Assembly (NCBI GenBank): GCA_027924645.1
Contig: BSBN01001687.1
Coordinates: forward strand, 8,122,001-8,186,000
DNA length: 64,000 nucleotides
Source of the DNA: Cunninghamia lanceolata
Taxonomy: Eukaryota; Streptophyta; Pinopsida; Cupressales; Cupressaceae
Reading direction: 5' to 3'
The position numbers and the translations under genes are program-made. A model generated the notes under the pieces. That model saw only the letters and a list, made by a program, of their open reading frames with translations. It had not been told where the DNA came from and made no database searches. How positions within the stretch are numbered: position 1 is the first letter of the stretch; the number at the start of each line of letters is the position of its first letter. Below, piece after piece: positions 22,276-34,480 of this stretch.

Positions 22276-25200
22276 TTGCAGGTACCCATGGCTGAAAAGC
22301 GATTAATCAAGAGTCAAGAGGAATTCAGCAGGCCTATGTTCTCTTCTCAGAGAGGGGTCCTGTTCAAATATGGGGCAATTACAGACACCCATCAGGGGAT
22401 TACTAACCTGGAAGCCTGGTCAGCCAAGCTAAATGATGGACATGACAAGAGTCCTGTGCTAGACGCAGTGTTTGTATCAGGTATGTGGAACACTGCTGGC
22501 TTCCCATACTCCATGGAGTCTCTGGAGCTCGTCATTGAGTGCGCCTGGAATTATAACCCTCAGATGAGGCAGGTGGTGAAGCATGGGAGAGTGTATGCAG
22601 ACCTATCCATCAAAGGTCTCTCCCGGACATTTGGACTGCCAATGGGCAGTAAGGTAAAGAGTGTAGACTTGAAGAAGTCTGAAAGAGAATATGAGGCCAA
22701 CAAGAAGGCGGCCAGAAAGAACATGTATGCTTGGCGGGCCGAGAACAGCACATACAATGCAGCGGCCAAGCTCCCCGTGCACATGTTCAAGTTGATTTCA
22801 ATGAGGAGTATCAGTACGTGATTGCCCTACTGAACAGGGTGACTGGCCAGCCTGATACTGGTGAATTTAGAGATTGGATGTAGGGAATCATAATGATGTG
22901 CCTGTATGCAGACATCAAGCCACTGTGGGGCCAAATAATAAGCGATGCTATGCATGAGCAGCTGATGAACCTGGGAGGTTCAGATTGTGCATTCTACATG
23001 ACCTCTTATATCGTGTATTCTTGTGCTTATAGGGGCACTTTTGATGCCCTAGTGACAGATGGAAAACTGACGGGCACAAATGCAGCATATATCTGGGATC
23101 ATCATCCCAGCTGCAAAGAACCAACTATATCAAGGGCTACAAACTGGTCAATGATGCATTTTCTATGCATCTGGTAAGGACCATGGAAGATGACAGAACT
23201 AAAAGACTGAGCATGGAGGCTCAAGAGGTAGTATACAGGCATGGGGCATGGTACATACAATTTGCCACCTTTTCCTATATCAAGATAGAAGGTTTTGAAG
23301 GACATCCCCTGATGCTGCCAAGATATCCTACTGATGCAGTAGTGTTAATGGAATTTATCAGGCAGGGCTCCACCATGATACAGATGTATAAGGATGCCAA
23401 GAAGCTGCCACCAATTTTGTTCCCAGTCAGCATCGGCAACTACATGTGCCCTGACTCTGACAATATAAAGAAGGTGATGGTCACCCTGAATAAGATGAAT
23501 TTACAGGCTTTCCAATAACCAGGACCATATGATCCTTACGGCAGAATACAGAAGATTCTAGGAAAGCCTATTCACTAGAGGCACCTAGAGGATTTTTGGG
23601 CTGACTGCGAAGATGAGGAAGAAGCCAGGAGGAGGAGGTATCAGAGGTTGACTCTGAACCAAATCAAAACATTTGATTGCATATCCTTCCCTCAGCAGCT
23701 GAAGAGTGATGATGGCAGGATAATGGCAGACGAATATGAGCAGAAGAAGATTTACAATGATACCATCTCTGCACCTGACCTCACCATGTAGGAGGATATG
23801 TCCTTAGACCCATTCTTTGCCAGAACCCTACACTTGACCCAAGCTTGGGTAGATGCACAGGCAGAGGCATTGAAGAAGAAGGGTGTTGCCATCACGGTGG
23901 ACAACAAGAAGAAGGGGCAGGACATCCCTGCAGATGAATATGATGACTTCCTGCTGGAGAAGAGGAAGACTAAGGGAGAGAGGATCCCTCCACCACAACA
24001 TCCTAGCAAAAGGGCCCCAAGGGGCAAGAAGGTGGAAAAGGGACCCAAAGGGGTCATAATTGAAAGGGCAGTATTCACAGCAAAGGAGGCAGCCAAATCA
24101 GGATCAGAATCGGATTCTCCTCCAAAGCCCAAGAAAACCAAGAACAGCAGAGGCTAGAATCACAGAGACCCAAGAAGTGGGTCAGTCATCCAAACAACTA
24201 GGCAAAGATATCCTCATGGAGGAGGAGCCTGAAGAAGAGGAGGAAGCTCCACTAATAATAAGAAGAAAGAGGAGAGCTCCACAGGTGTTGGTTCCCACCA
24301 CACCTAAGAAACCAAGAACCTCCATGAGAGGTGAGATAAGTCAACCTCCTGCACAATTACAGGGGGTAGGTAGTGAAGTGCAGAAGGAACTTCAGCATAA
24401 TGTTCCGCTTCCTACCATTGTCAAGTTCAAAACTGAACTTGCTGAAGAGCAACAAAAGGAAGCATCTCAGACACAAGCGGAAAGGCATGTCTCGCTAGAC
24501 GAGACAATAAACTTGTCTGATGATGAGGTGGTGCAGGATGTGGCTGCACAAGAAAATGGAAACACTTGCTGCTGATGCAAGTGTGACTCCTCAGAAGCCT
24601 CCATCTGTCCAATCAGTGCTTGAGGAGATGAAACAAGCAGAAGCGGAGCGAGAAAAGAGCCCGAAACCAGAAAAGAGCCCGGAGCAGGTAGCTCAGGACA
24701 TAGGGCTGGACACACTGATCGCTGAGGTGACAAGTCCTATAGTGGTAGACTTGACAGAGAAACAGGATGCAAGTCTAAGAAGCTAGCAGGATCACCTGAT
24801 AAGGGCCACCTAATAGAGGAGATAGAGATGGCAGAAGCAGAAAGCCATGCTCTTGAATCAGGCCAGCAAAGCCCATAGGGTACATCAGCAGGACCTGTTA
24901 TAGTGGAGGTCCAAGAAATAAAGGCTGATGAGAAGAAGGAAGAAATAGAGGATCCAGCTGCTAAGGGCACAAGAGGTGGATAGTGCAGGCACAGAACAAG
25001 TAGCAGCTGCAGAACAGATGCCATCACCTCAGGCAGATCCTATGCTATCAGGTACAGTGGACATACACTAGAAATAGAGAAACAAAAGGAGGATGATCAA
25101 CCTCCACAAAGGGAAGAACTGGGGACAGGTGAAGAAATGATGGAGAAAGATCATGATCATCATGATCTACATACAGGTACACCGCAGGGTTCCCCACACA

Positions 25201-26615
25201 GAGAAGATGCTCCCCCCAGAAAAGGAAGTTCCTCAACAGGAGGAGGCACCACAGGATTAGCAGCAAGGCGAGCATCAAGGGAGAGAAAAGGAAAAATCAC
25301 ATCTCCACAACACTTGTTGATAGAAACGGGAGATAGGGGTGAACAACATCATGATGCTGAAAAGTATGATCAGGTGCCTCCATGGTTAGAAAAGGAGGTA
25401 AATGTTGAGGAAGAGATTGAAATTCAAGAGTTCGACGTCTCCACCCTATTCTCTGCGGATATAATGAAGCCCAAGAGGAAGGCCAGGATGACATCGGCCA
25501 TCAAAAGAGATCCGGCGACAGGGAGAAGGACTGCACAAATTGCCATACCTGCGGTGGAGAAGGAAAAAGGTAAGATCACTGTAGATGAATTTCAGATCAG
25601 TACAGTTGATTTAGGTTTTGCTAACGAGGACCAGGAAGGTCAGGAGGGAAAGGACATCATAGACTCTCTAATTCAGAAAGTGAAAAGAGAGAAGGAGAAA
25701 AATAAGCAACATAAAGAGCACATTGCTCAGTTGCATGCATACATTAAAGGCTTAACCAATCCTGATGATACTACAAGTGAAGCTGCAGTCCCATTGACTG
25801 CCATTTCTCAGGAGGAAGTAAATAAATTGGACCTCATGAAACATGAGGCTTCCGTAATAAGGAAATGGATGTCATCCACATTGGATGATGCTATAGAAAT
25901 AATGAAGGGTTCTTTGAAGAGGTGGAGCATATTAAGTGACTCCAAAACCAGGTGGACAAATTGCAGATGCAGACCGGGAAAAGGTCTTATAAACTGGAGA
26001 AAGTCCTCAGCCTGTTGGGAGAAATAAGGAAGATAAACCCACAACTGCTTATCAGTAAGCAGGGTATTGAATAATAATAATGCACTGTTAATAGACATCT
26101 AGTACAAAGATGTACAGTTTGAATGCGGAGTCCTCAAGAGATGCAATAATAAGCTAAGGGAGATCAGCATGAGGCTACGTGATTTAATGGGCATTGAGGC
26201 AGACATGCTAGAAACACTAGAAGGCAAAGTAGAGGGGAAAATAGAGAATCAAGATGAAGACTCTGCTCTTAAGGCTCTGCGCAGTAACTTCCAAATGGAA
26301 GATGATGGTCCACTCATCCACTTGACAGAGGAGATTATAAATAAGGTGATGAGGATCAAGGTCAAGATGGAGACCTACAATGAGACATTGCAGGACAGGG
26401 AAAATAAGCTGGATAACAGCAGGGATAAGTATGAAGCACACAAGAACGCCATTATCAAGGCAAAGACTCAAGATGGCGGAGGAATAGATCAGGTTGTGCA
26501 ATCATATGAACAGATCCAGAGCAGCATGCAACCCCATATGCAGCAGCATCATCATCAGGATAGCGAAGGTTCAGGAAGCGATGCACATGATGATGACCCG
26601 CATGAAATCAGCTAA
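22276..26615 (+). pseudogene. Large accessory ORF of the 6.8-kb insertion, decayed
   Basis: One coding region broken by several frameshifts (near 22787, 23130, 24150, 24550) and stops (for example about 22880, 23516, 23788). The N-terminal third is globular (GITNLEAWSAKLND, GFPYSMESLELVIECAWNY, KGLSRTFGLPMGS, then FEGHPLMLPRYPTDAVVLMEF). A long Lys/Glu/Pro-rich, probably disordered part follows (23800-25600). The last part (25650-26610) is predicted coiled coil and ends in a His/Gln/Asp-rich tail. The start ATG follows a TTGCAG that could be an intron acceptor, with a donor-like CAGGTAGG near 22118. No family is certain. The fold order resembles the accessory ORF of the surrounding copia element. 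Reverse transcriptase and transposase motifs are absent. Confidence 0.6.
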
Positions 26616-27618
26616 AGAACATGATGGAGATACATCATGAAGGGGAATATTTTGCATAGGTAATATAGATAGTTGCCAGCTGGCAACTTGTGCCATTTTG
26701 TAAAAATTGACAAGTCATGAAATGATGACCATTGATTTGTATTGACATATCAGATCCGTAGATCTTTTGTAACGATTCCTCACCTTATTCTATAAAAAGT
26801 AGTGGAATGCCTTGTTATATGGATTCGAAACTTAATTGAAATCTGTTTGCTGAAATATTCAGGGCTCATTTCAAAGCTGCTATATATGTACATGTCTTTT
26901 GCATACTTAATGGAAGAGAAGAGTATTTGGTTACAAACCTTCGTAAATCTTGAGTAATCTGTGTTTGAATTCTGGATATGTGCTTTGATTAGCTGCGTCC
27001 CTTGGAGTGCTCATCATGTTGCATGTATTGTTTTCATTCATTATCCTCTGAAGTTTGCATCAACTGTATCTAGCTGTGGAATGTCCTGGTGAACATATGG
27101 TTTGATTTCTTCTCCTCATGACAGTATCAAGCATGTATGTGGATCAAAAGCTAAAGGTTCAACATAATTAGAAGTATTCCTTTAATTTCTTTCAATTTCA
27201 GAACATCTCACCATCACAATTGCAAATAATTGATAATCTTAAGCAAATAACGCAAATATGCAGACATCTCGTAGGTAATCGCAAATATTTAGCATATTTG
27301 AATAAAAAAGCATGCACAATTGAAAATATCATGCAAAGATCGAGGTATTCCTACATCTTTTCATCTAATAACCGCATAATATGACTTCTCTGTAAAGAAT
27401 TTCTGCAGGAATGTCATGATGATGGTGCAATTTCACGTAAGGCCCCAAAATGGAAACAGCAACTCACATTAACTACTGAGTAACGTCAGACGATTAAGAC
27501 CTAATCACCGGAGACTTGGGATCTTGAATTCTCTTAATTCACTGTATCTTTCAAGATGAATAAAGGTTAATGTGTACTTTTATTCTATGTTTGTTTGTGA
27601 CTAACATCATGACCAACA
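26616..27618. other. 3' flank of the 6.8-kb insertion, non-coding
   Basis: About 1 kb without a gene. GAAGGGGAA near 26640 resembles a polypurine tract. TCTATAAAAAG near 26790 resembles a TATA box on the plus strand. These would fit the start of an LTR, but I find no matching copy at the left end. Confidence 0.45.
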
Positions 27619-27623
27619 GTAAG

Positions 27624-28478
27624 TACTGTAAAGCTTTATGAAATGATTGCCAACCAGAAAAGTGCAGATGACAAACACAGTTTGGGATTTGAGAAAGGAG
27701 AAAATTCAAAATTTGATCAAGTAAGTATTGAGTCATGGCAAAGTAAAGAACACTACTTCATAAATCAAAGAAGAAGACCTAGAAGACCACCGGTTAGACA
27801 ACCAAATGCTCAAAAGTATCCATCCTTCAATGGTTACTGCTATAAATGCAAAAGGTATGGTCATAGAGATACTCAGTGTAGAAATAGAAATCAAAATGTT
27901 TCATCCTTTTCTGGTAAATGTCTCAATTGCAAAAAAAATGGTCATATAGAAAATGAATGTAGAAATCAGATCAGGAAAGGTAAATGTTTCACTTGCAATA
28001 AAACTGGTCATAAAGTTGTTGTGTGCAGAAGTAGAATAAGTCAGAACTCTATAAGGTGAAATACATGTTATAAAATGGGACACATATCAAGTGAATGCAG
28101 AAGCTCTGTAATAATTAACTTTCAAAATACAAGGTACAGTCAACCATTCAATGGAAGGTGTTTTGCATACAATAAATTTGGACATATGGAAAATCAATGT
28201 AGATCAAATTTCGGAAGGAAACAAAGTCAAAATAATATGATGTGCTTTAATTGCAACAAATTTGGACATGCTGAAAGATTTTGAGGAGCAGAAATGTGGA
28301 GATAAATCACTATTCTGAAGAAAGGAAAACAGAGCAGAGAAATAATAAAGGTAAGGAGAAAGTTGATCTAGTTGAAACTAAGAAAGAAATGAACAAGGTA
28401 TGGATCAAGAAAGAAGTAATAGAAGTCAAGGATCAATCCGCAATGGTATCCAGTGCAGATACTTCCTCCGGGAAGTAA
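27624..28478 (+). pseudogene. gag C-terminal part with six zinc-knuckle units
   Basis: After a DDKHSLGFEKGE segment typical of copia gags, six CCHC-type units follow in tandem between about 27835 and 28285. CYKCKRYGHRDTQC, CLNCKKNGHIENEC and CFTCNKTGHKVVVC are complete. The fourth lacks its second Cys. The fifth has Tyr for the second Cys (CFAYNKFGHMENQC). The sixth (CFNCNKFGHAERF) loses its last Cys at a stop or frameshift (28282-28284). A TGA at about 28057 lies between units three and four. A Lys-rich tail follows (28281-28478). Gag zinc knuckles bind the genomic RNA during packaging. One or two are usual, so six is unusual. Confidence 0.85.
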
Positions 28479-28702
28479 ATTGAGAGCTCTAGCTCAAGGG
28501 AAGCAGTGTTGGAAATATGAATCCCCCAGCTAGTTTTGGGTGCCAGAATCCAACACGAAGGTGGATGATGAAATCTGATGTGACACAGCTCTTAGAAGAA
28601 AAAATAGAAGAAAAAGGGTCAATGCGACATTTTGCGGAGCAATTCTAATCAACTATGTTCTACAGTGAAGGGTTTTGACAACTTTTTGGGAATGAGCATT
28701 TA

Positions 28703-31700
28703 ATGATGACTAGGTCAAGCCGTGCGGAGGATAAAAGAAACTTGTTTGGTTTTAAAAATTACTTTATAATTGGAGCTATCAGAAATTTAGAGAGATTAGA
28801 GCTAAACTTGAGCAGCGATAACCAAAATTTGAGGCATTCAGAGAAAATAAACCCTAACTTAGTGAAACAAGGTATTTTCATTAATTTTGTGAATCTGTTG
28901 AATCTTTTCTATGATGACTTCATAAATTGTAGATATCACTGAGTGCCCTCAGCCTAAGTTTAAGAAGCACCCCTACAATGCAACATAAGTGAATCAAATG
29001 GGTGCATTCTCAAAGATACCCTATGGAGTCCTGTATGTGGAAGATGTTAGGGCATACATCCATGTGGCCCTAGATGAGCTTGGTGACAACAAATTTTTAG
29101 ACTTATTTGTGAAGCACTTATACAATGATCAATGTGATCTAAAAGAGGAATACAAAGCCTTAAAGGAGAAGAAATTAATTCAATACGTAGAGTTTCCCAC
29201 ATTTGCAGAGGACGAATGGGTCTGGTATGTTCTTCGTCAAATTCACGATGAATTCATGTGGTTGGGAAAAGGGCAACCTTTCAAAATAACAAAAGAGGCC
29301 ATTCAAGAAGTCACTAGACTAAACTCCACTGGAGGAGTGCCATTATTGAAAGCAGTTAAGAATCAAATAGTTATTGATGCTACCAGAGCGTAATTCAACA
29401 AAAGGGCATTGACGATAAATGATATCACTAATCCTGTAGTAAAATTTGCCTCAATGGTCATAGGTTATAAAGTCTACTTCTCAAACTAGGAGAACTCAGT
29501 TTCTGGCACCGCAATATACACAACATATCAAATGGTTAAAGAGAATGTAGATTATGATCTGTACAAACTGCTGTGAACCCAACTACTAGAGAATTTGAAG
29601 AAGACAAAGGAAAGCAAGAGCTATCCATTCAAGTATGGTACGCTAATCATCTGTTTATTCTTCTATTTCTTGAATGAATTCCCTAATCATAAGGGATTGA
29701 TTTGGTTAAGTACTAAACTAGTAGCTGTGCAAATTAGAAATTTTCTTAACAACCTGGGAAGTTATAATGAGCAAAAAGCAACCCTATGGGGATTTTTCAA
29801 GAATTTTCAGAGCATGATGCACTCTAGAGAAAGAATTCTTAAGAAAATTGTTAATAAGTACAAGGATACAATTTGTTTCATGGTCACTAAGGATCAATGC
29901 TTAATGGAGGCTGTGGAACCAAGAACTATGTGGGTAATGCCCATGGGTTATGAGTTAGATGAACAAATTCTAGAAAACTATGCCCAACACCTTCTTAGCA
30001 AACCAAAAGATATCAAAGAAGAAAGGTTTGGAATGTATGAGGAGCTATTAGTGAAACTCCATGTTGAGCTTAGACAAGTTGAATCTACCAGAAAAGTGAG
30101 AAAATAGGTGGAAGAAATTGCTGCAAGGTATGGGATCACTAAAGAGCAACTCAAGGAATCAAGAGAAAAAGTAGAGAAAACAAAGAAGGAAAAACAAAGT
30201 GATCAGGCTAAGGTTCCAGAAGAACCTATAAAGAAGCCAAGAAAGGTTGAAGCTACTCAAAGGACTACCAGAAGATCTACCACTTCATCTGGTGCAACTT
30301 CATCAAAGAAGCCCTCTAAAAAGGACACAAAGAGGAAGAAGATGAAAGGAAAAATATTGTATGTTAGTATAGAAGAAAAGGATGAAGAAGAAACAAAATC
30401 AGATAAGGAGGTAAAGAAAATGAAAGTTGAGGTTACCAAAAACTCCAAAAGTAGTAAGGAAAAATCATCCAAAGAAAAGACACCCAGCAAAAGACAGAAA
30501 GTGGATAAGCCTCATGCCACATTAAAGATTGAAGATGTATTAAAGTCCGTTACTATTGATGGTAACTTGAAACCTGTGACTAAATGTTTTGATGATTATA
30601 ATGACGCTGACAAGAGGATTTTGGAAGTAGTTGTAAAGTATCTAAACATATACAACAGAGCCCTCATTGAGATCATTGGTGATCTTCCAAATACCTTGGG
30701 CAACATTCTATCAGTCAGAAAGGAATCTGTCATGGCTAAAGATATTGAACTCAGACAACATGCACTAATAAAGTTAAGTCCAGACATCTCTCTTGAAGAA
30801 GAAGCCAAAATTTCTAAGAAATTCAAGGATGCCTTTAGGACCAAGAAAAGGATGAATTCATTGATGATAGGTGAAATCAACAATGTGGTCAAGGAAACAG
30901 AGGAAACCATTTTAGAAATATTGAAGAAAAACAACATTCCTACCATCTATGACAATGAAGAGACAAATGCTGGAGATGACACATCTATTCCAGAAGTCAG
31001 TATGGATCAAAGTTTGGAGAAAACTGATATAAATCCTTTGGTAAAAGACAGAGTAACAGAAAAACAAAAAGAAAAATCTGATCAATCCCCTGTTGTTGAA
31101 AAGGATCAAACTAAAACAAGTCTTTCTCTAGGACAACATACTAATGACCCAGAAAACAAGGAGAAATTTGATGAGCACATCAAAGTGGACAATCAAGAAC
31201 TTGATCGAGTTAAAGAAAACCCTACACTGGAGCAAGTTATTAGTCAACAAGAGAATATTGACAGGGAACCTCTAGAACAAATTCAAGAAAAAGGAGTATT
31301 TGATAAAGTAAGAGACATTGCAAATGTCTTAGTTGGTAATGGAAGAGAACAAGCTACATATGAGTCTGAACTTCTTTGAGGACCAGTCAATTTGGATTCA
31401 TTGTCACCCGCAAAAAAGTTCAAATTAGTCTCTATTGTTCAGGTCAGGGCACAGAAAGAAGTGCTAAAATCTCATGATAAAGACAACAAATTGATCAATG
31501 ATGCAACAATTGTTTTGGAAAATTTAATTCCATCATTTCAGAAGGATATCTCATTATCTCCTACTGATCATCTTGTGGAGCTATTGAAATTTGTAAGTAT
31601 GCATTTTGAATCATTTGAAAAATCTACAGAAGTAAAAATTAGGAAAGAATTTGACGAGAGGAGATTGGCAGAGTTAAAGACCATGATAGCTCAAGACAAA

Positions 31701-32066
31701 ACCTCATTAGATAAAGGCATCAAGATAACACAAAGTGCCATTGAAGAAGCTAGTAGAATATACAAATTCTATTTATCTTGGCCAAAAATCACAAAGGAGC
31801 TAGAAGAAAAAATCAAAGACTTGGAACTCAAACTACTAAATATCTCTGAAACATACAATCCAGCAGTAGAGTCGATAAAGGCAAAAGAAACACAAGTTGC
31901 TAACATTCATAATTATTTATACACTCTGATGAAGAAAAAAGGAGATATTAAAGATAGGTTGTGCCAACTGAAACAACTAATAAGTCTGAAAATTTATTCC
32001 ATGACCTTTCTGGTGGATGAGGCCTTGAAATCTCAAGCAATAGTTGATACACCATCGGATGTCTAG
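28703..32066 (+). pseudogene. Large accessory ORF of the copia element, between gag and 3' LTR
   Basis: About 1,000 codons stay in one frame from 28989 to the final stop (32064-32066). Five in-frame stops break it: TAA 29391, TAG 29487, TGA 29574, TAG 30105 and TGA 31377. Each can be reached by one C-to-T change from CAA, CAG or CGA. Upstream codons (28703-28940) belong to it through a frameshift near 28935. The N-terminal part is globular (GAFSKIPYGVLYVEDVRAYI, EAIQEVTRLNSTGG, RTMWVMPMGYELDEQILENY). A Lys/Ser-rich basic middle follows (30190-30510), then an acidic Glu/Gln-rich part and a C-terminal coiled coil (31400-32060). It occupies the place where pol or an env-like ORF would be. No enzyme motif is seen and the function is unknown. 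Confidence 0.75.
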
Positions 32067-32410
32067 AAAGCAGAGAAGTTAGTATTTTTGTTGAGTGGTC
32101 ACATTCTTATTATAGATAGTGCAAAGAATAGGTGGAAAGGAGAAATAGATACAATAAAAACTATCTATAGTGACATTTTTCCCTTGGTCACAAGTTAAAG
32201 ATTGTACTTGTAAATATGTAGTAGAGTACAAATTTTTGAAATTTTGAAAGATTTTGGGTTTTAGATCACACCCTTTGCCATTGATGCCAAAGGGGGAGAA
32301 GTAGATCAGTGAAAAATGGATAATCATCTCAGGGGGAGTAGGAAGATAAAGTGTACATATAAGTAAGGGGAGCAGTCAAGCATTTTTCACTAAGTGTTGA
32401 CATCAATGCC

Positions 32411-32422
32411 AAAGGGGGAGAT
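32411..32422 (+). promoter_or_regulatory. Polypurine tract of the copia element
   Basis: AAAGGGGGAGAT directly before the 3' LTR. A second similar run (CCAAAGGGGGAGAAG) lies near 32290, within the last 150 bp of internal DNA. Confidence 0.9.
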
Positions 32423-34075
32423 TGTTGGCAAGAGACACTGCTCTAGTATTGACTTGTATGTTGTCATTGATGGAAACAAGGCTTAGAGAACCTATCACCA
32501 TGACAAGAACACATATCTCTGGAAGAACATGTTGGATTCCAGGTCCAGTTGACAGAAATGGCTAAGTATGGATATGCACAGAGTAGATGATAGTAAGTTG
32601 GACAATATGCCTCTGCTATTGAAGACTTGTAGATGTGGTTTAGGTATGATGATAGTTGGTATTTGATAGTGTTATGCTTCAGAGATTAATCCTTGATCTT
32701 CTCCAGAAGTCATCTTGAAGAAATGTCTAAGTCCAGGTAAGCAAAGGTACAACACGAAACAGTGAACATAATCTAGTGCAGTGATCTGCATTCCTCTGCA
32801 AACAAGAAATTCGTTATGTGATTTTGAGGTGTTGTAAACACATATATGAAGTGTCTTATTCTAGAGTTAGGAGATCTGAAGTTCATCGGAAGGTTGGCTA
32901 CAAGTTACTAAGTATCGACATAGTGTTTGACAGAGATAGACTATGAGATCTGATGGTCCACATTTCTCTGCAAGATGATATCATGCCTTGCAGTTCTAAA
33001 GGTAAGATTGGGAATGTCAAAGAGTCTTTGATACAATTTTGGAAGTGTTTTATGATCTGCAGTAGAAGTTGTAAGTCAGCAGATGAACCTGTTAAGCATG
33101 CTCTTGAGGAACAGACCGACTGGTGAGATAAATCATGATGCAGAGAAAGGATAGTGTGTGAAATATCTATTCGAGTATTTGAATGATTAGAGCTGACATA
33201 TATGAACGCATTTGGAAAAATATTTGGGTCCACATGACATATAGTGCATTGGATTGGGCGACAAGGTACATCTTTCTATGTACACATTTCACTTTTTGGA
33301 TGCCAACCTGATTATGGATCAATTCATGATGTAGATATATAAAGGTGATGGAATTTAGTTGTGGTGTGTGTGCATAGTATTGAGGTAGAGGCAAATATGT
33401 GAATAGAAGTGCAGTGACACAGATCAGAAAGAATGAAGACTTGGAATTCAGAGTTCAAGCATTAAATGGTTGCACCTGACATAGAGGTAGATGCTTAAGC
33501 AATATTTAGTTTCATGTGCAAATTGGTCGAAGTGAATCATTGCAGTGAGATGGTAGTGAGCCTTCATTAGGGTTTAACAACCCTCAGGGTTTAACAACCC
33601 TTATTGTAATCTTGCTAGGTTTAAGGTTGAGGCAATGGGCCTGCTAGACCTAGTTGTACTTCATGGCAGTGAGCCAATGTATTTAGGCTTGTGGAGTGAC
33701 CAAGCTTGAACATTATTTTTGTAAAGATTACAATATATATATATGAGAGGGTTGAGGCAGTGAGCCTGCTAGACCTAGTTGTACTTCATGGTAGTGAACC
33801 AATATGTTTAGGCTCGTGGAGTGACCAAGCCTAAACATTATTTTTGTAAAGATTACAATATATATATGAGAGCTAATCCTCTATGTGGTTTTTCCCTTTT
33901 TGGGTTTTCCACGTAAAAATCTTGGTGTTCATGTGTCATGTTTTCATGATTGTTGTTCATATGCATATTGTGTTTATGTTTAATTAGATTTGGGAAACAA
34001 CTAAAAGTTAAAGTGCATGAAAAAGTTTTTAGAACACTGATTCACCCCCCCTCTCAGTGTTCCTGACAATCAACA
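32423..34075 (+). repeat. 3' LTR of the copia element
   Basis: 1653 bp, same ends as the 5' LTR. The 122-bp length difference is explained by a tandem duplication at 33625-33870. Confidence 0.95.
33625..33870 (+). repeat. 125-bp tandem duplication within the 3' LTR
   Basis: Copies beginning GGTTGAGGCA at 33625 and 33750 each run to the TATATATGAGAG sequence. The 5' LTR has a single copy, so the duplication arose after insertion or in only one LTR. Confidence 0.9.
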
Positions 34076-34480
34076 GAGATCTCTGGCTAACTTGTAAAAT
34101 GTATTATTCTTATTGTATTAGCTGACTTGTAAAGAAATCAATGTAATTTCATGTATAAATTATAAACCTAGTTGGTCTAGGTGAGGCATGATTGTAAAAA
34201 GTGAGAATATGAATGTGTGAAGTGTAGAATATGAATATCATATGCATTGTGATGTGTGACTAAAGGAGAAAGAGTAGATGTGTTAGAGGCTATCTTGATT
34301 CATCTTGAAGACATTTTTGTGACAGGAGGGAAGTAAAGAGTGTGCCTAATTTATCCATTCATCAGAAGAAGTAGAAGTACAATCATCAAGGGTGTGAGAT
34401 TCAATGTCATTTTTTTGGGCAGTAGAAAATTTGTCATACTGTAATCATTTTTGAGCTTGTTCTTAGTTCAAGGAGTAGTT

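Larger units (their letters stand above)
20815..27618 (+). mobile_element. 6.8-kb insertion of unresolved class
   Basis: Splits the copia gag precisely. GTAAG is duplicated at 20810-20814 and 27619-27623, and removing the insert plus one GTAAG restores the gag frame. The insert begins TGTTGTGTGG and ends GACCAACA, so it has TG...CA ends with 5-bp TGTTG/CAACA inverted tips, as for integrase-type insertion. By eye, however, the left 1.4 kb and right 1.0 kb are not copies of one another, so no LTR pair is seen. No TIR longer than 5 bp is seen either. The left end is a small perfect hairpin (20815-20822 with 20827-20834). The left flank is rich in CATCCTGATATT-like words. It carries one decayed large ORF. 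Confidence 0.75.
18842..34075 (+). mobile_element. Non-autonomous Ty1/copia element (SIRE-like), pol absent
   Basis: A 15.2-kb element with LTRs 18842-20372 and 32423-34075, PBS 20375-20386, polypurine tract 32411-32422 and an exact TSD GAGAT (18837-18841, 34076-34080). Without the 6.8-kb insertion it is about 8.4 kb. It encodes a short gag (coiled coil plus zinc knuckles) and a large extra ORF. Protease, integrase, reverse transcriptase and RNase H are all missing, so it needed a helper. The long LTRs, the tRNA-Met PBS and the AAAGGGGGAGAT tract followed by TGTTGG are typical of the SIRE/Maximus group. That assignment is inference, since no pol remains. Confidence 0.92.

Noticed and set aside
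20815..27618. Calling the 6.8-kb insertion a CACTA-type transposon because of its subterminal repeats
   Set aside because: The ends are TGTTG...CAACA, not CACTA, and the TSD is 5 bp rather than 3 bp.
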